Assembly (NCBI GenBank): GCA_963840975.1
Contig: CAWJBC010000021.1
Coordinates: forward strand, 372,001 to 436,000
Reading direction: 5' to 3'
Source of the DNA: JAADJA01 sp963840975
GTDB taxonomy: Bacteria > Bacteroidota > Bacteroidia > Bacteroidales > JAADJA01
DNA: 64,000 nt
Below the pieces are notes generated by a model that was not told where the DNA came from, made no database searches, and worked only from the letters and a program-made list of their open reading frames with translations. The translations under genes were made by a program, and so were the position numbers. Below, in pieces: positions 63,470 through 64,000 of the stretch. Numbering within the stretch: position 1 is the stretch's first letter; each line of letters opens with the position of its first letter.

Positions 63470-63846
63470 GTCCGTAATTCTAATATTTTGTCAAACCATT
63501 CTTTGGTAAATTCAGGAGTGCATTTTTTATAAAAAGCCTGTTTGTAACTATCATAACGGGCATTTAAGTTAAATGTAGTAATGGTATCAAGCCAATCCAA
63601 TTGCTCCTCCGAAAAGCTAAAGTTTGTTTTATTTGCTAACTTACTTAAATCGTGCGTAAACGGTGCATGATCATTAATAGCTTTTACAACGCAGGCTTTT
63701 ATTAATTTCTCAATAACAAGGTGTCCAATAAACAAACACCAATGATAATCCTTTGACTCATACAAATGATTCATTGTTTTGTAATCCTTGTTGGAGCTAT
63801 CTATCCAGTGCCGGATTATTTTTTCAGCATTAAAAGTTCCTTCCAT
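63442..63846 (-). CDS. HEPN domain protein
   Basis: A 134-residue all-helical protein. HWIDSSNKDYKTMNHLYESKDYHWCLFIGHLVIEKLIKACV is the common HEPN N-terminus, and NLNARYDSYKQAFYKKCT the conserved RYDxY region. The RX4-6H ribonuclease motif of HepT is not evident, so it may be a non-RNase type that binds nucleotide or RNA. The MNT gene overlaps its end by 28 bases. Confidence 0.85.
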   Translation of the reverse strand: MEGTFNAEKIIRHWIDSSNKDYKTMNHLYESKDYHWCLFIGHLVIEKLIKACVVKAINDHAPFTHDLSKLANKTNFSFSEEQLDWLDTITTFNLNARYDSYKQAFYKKCTPEFTKEWFDKILELRTWIKKTHLK

Positions 63847-63861
63847 TAAAAATCTTTATGA

Positions 63862-63891
63862 CAAAGATACATTTATTAGCTGTGACTCAAA
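63862..63891 (-). promoter_or_regulatory. Candidate promoter of the HEPN/MNT pair
   Basis: On the minus strand TTTG and TATCTTTG (63862-63869) are separated by 18 bases. Transcription would begin near 63856, about 10 bases before the HEPN ATG. Confidence 0.42.
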
Positions 63892-63908
63892 ACTGTTATT
63901 TGAGTCAA

Positions 63909-64000
63909 TCAAACTCCTTTTATTCCTTTTTTATGCAACACAATGTTAATTTTTTCAATGGTGATCATTCCTCCGTTGCGAATTCGGTCAAAATAAGGAA
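63909..64000 (-). CDS. 3' end of a leftward gene entering from the right edge
   Basis: The frame is open from the window edge to a TGA at 63909-63911 and reads 30 residues, including PYFDRIRNGG and MITIEKINIVLHKKGIKGV at the end. The composition is protein-like (aromatic, basic, no low complexity), so a true C-terminus is likely. The piece is too short for me to name a family. The stop is about 60 bases upstream of the HEPN start. Confidence 0.42.
   Translation of the reverse strand, partial: PYFDRIRNGGMITIEKINIVLHKKGIKGV

Noticed and set aside
1..64000. CRISPR arrays, tRNA or rRNA genes, prophage or complete insertion sequences
   Set aside because: No regularly spaced direct repeats, no tRNA-like cloverleaf or TTCRA arm in an appropriate context, and no transposase, integrase or phage structural genes were recognised on either strand.

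Overview
The window looks like chromosomal DNA of an anaerobic member of the Bacteroidota, most likely Bacteroidales-related. The evidence is moderate-to-low GC, a secreted protein ending in a type IX secretion sorting domain, a fused SecDF, a Wzc with a C-terminal tyrosine tail, DUF5063 and DUF2851 proteins, and promoters of the form TTG, 18-21 bases, TAnnTTTG. An aldehyde:ferredoxin oxidoreductase and a flavin reductase-rubredoxin fusion suggest anaerobic life. No tRNA, rRNA, CRISPR array or intact transposase gene was seen.

Layout. 0.1-10.2 kb is part of an exopolysaccharide locus: four glycosyltransferases leftward, and rightward a WcaJ-type initiating transferase, Wza, Wzc and a Wzx-type flippase. 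A soluble hybrid histidine kinase follows (10.7-12.6 kb). 12.6-20 kb holds DUF5063, a GreA-like protein, the flavoprotein-rubredoxin fusion, and a tight leftward operon of sodium symporter, M20 amidohydrolase, Alr-type racemase and a second PLP racemase-fold protein, then an acetyltransferase. 20.3-29 kb holds a sirtuin, a T9SS cargo protein, a repeat-rich gap, a LOG-family protein, a membrane phosphoesterase, a methyltransferase and an overlapping dehydrogenase/BtpA pair. 29-36 kb holds a TrkA/TrkH potassium system, a Met/Cys PLP lyase divergent from an Lrp regulator, and a leftward operon of DapA-fold aldolase, homoserine kinase-like GHMP kinase and SDR.

36.5-43.6 kb holds MscL, a lipoprotein, a fold-back repeat, a decayed toxin-antitoxin pair, the aldehyde oxidoreductase, a MntA/HepT pair, and a homoserine dehydrogenase plus O-acetylhomoserine sulfhydrylase operon. 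43.9-55 kb holds dihydrolipoyl dehydrogenase, RfbC, a lytic transglycosylase, UvrA, a 3-beta-HSD-like SDR next to a steroid 5-alpha-reductase-like protein, an amidase, DUF2851 and a potassium channel. 55-64 kb holds a lipoprotein, an LtaS-like sulfatase-fold protein, a candidate small RNA, YitT, TatA, SecDF and a second HEPN/MNT pair, with a partial gene at the right edge.

The least expected signals are: a candidate ~140-nt RNA with promoter, closing stem and intrinsic terminator (57.7-57.85 kb); an inverted pair of ~185-bp noncoding repeats 9.5 kb apart; a 154-bp fold-back element beside the decayed toxin-antitoxin locus; a DapA-fold protein that keeps the Schiff-base lysine but lacks the Thr-Tyr-Tyr relay; and the symporter/deacylase/two-racemase operon. 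All assignments come from reading the sequence and from knowledge of the families; no database search was run.
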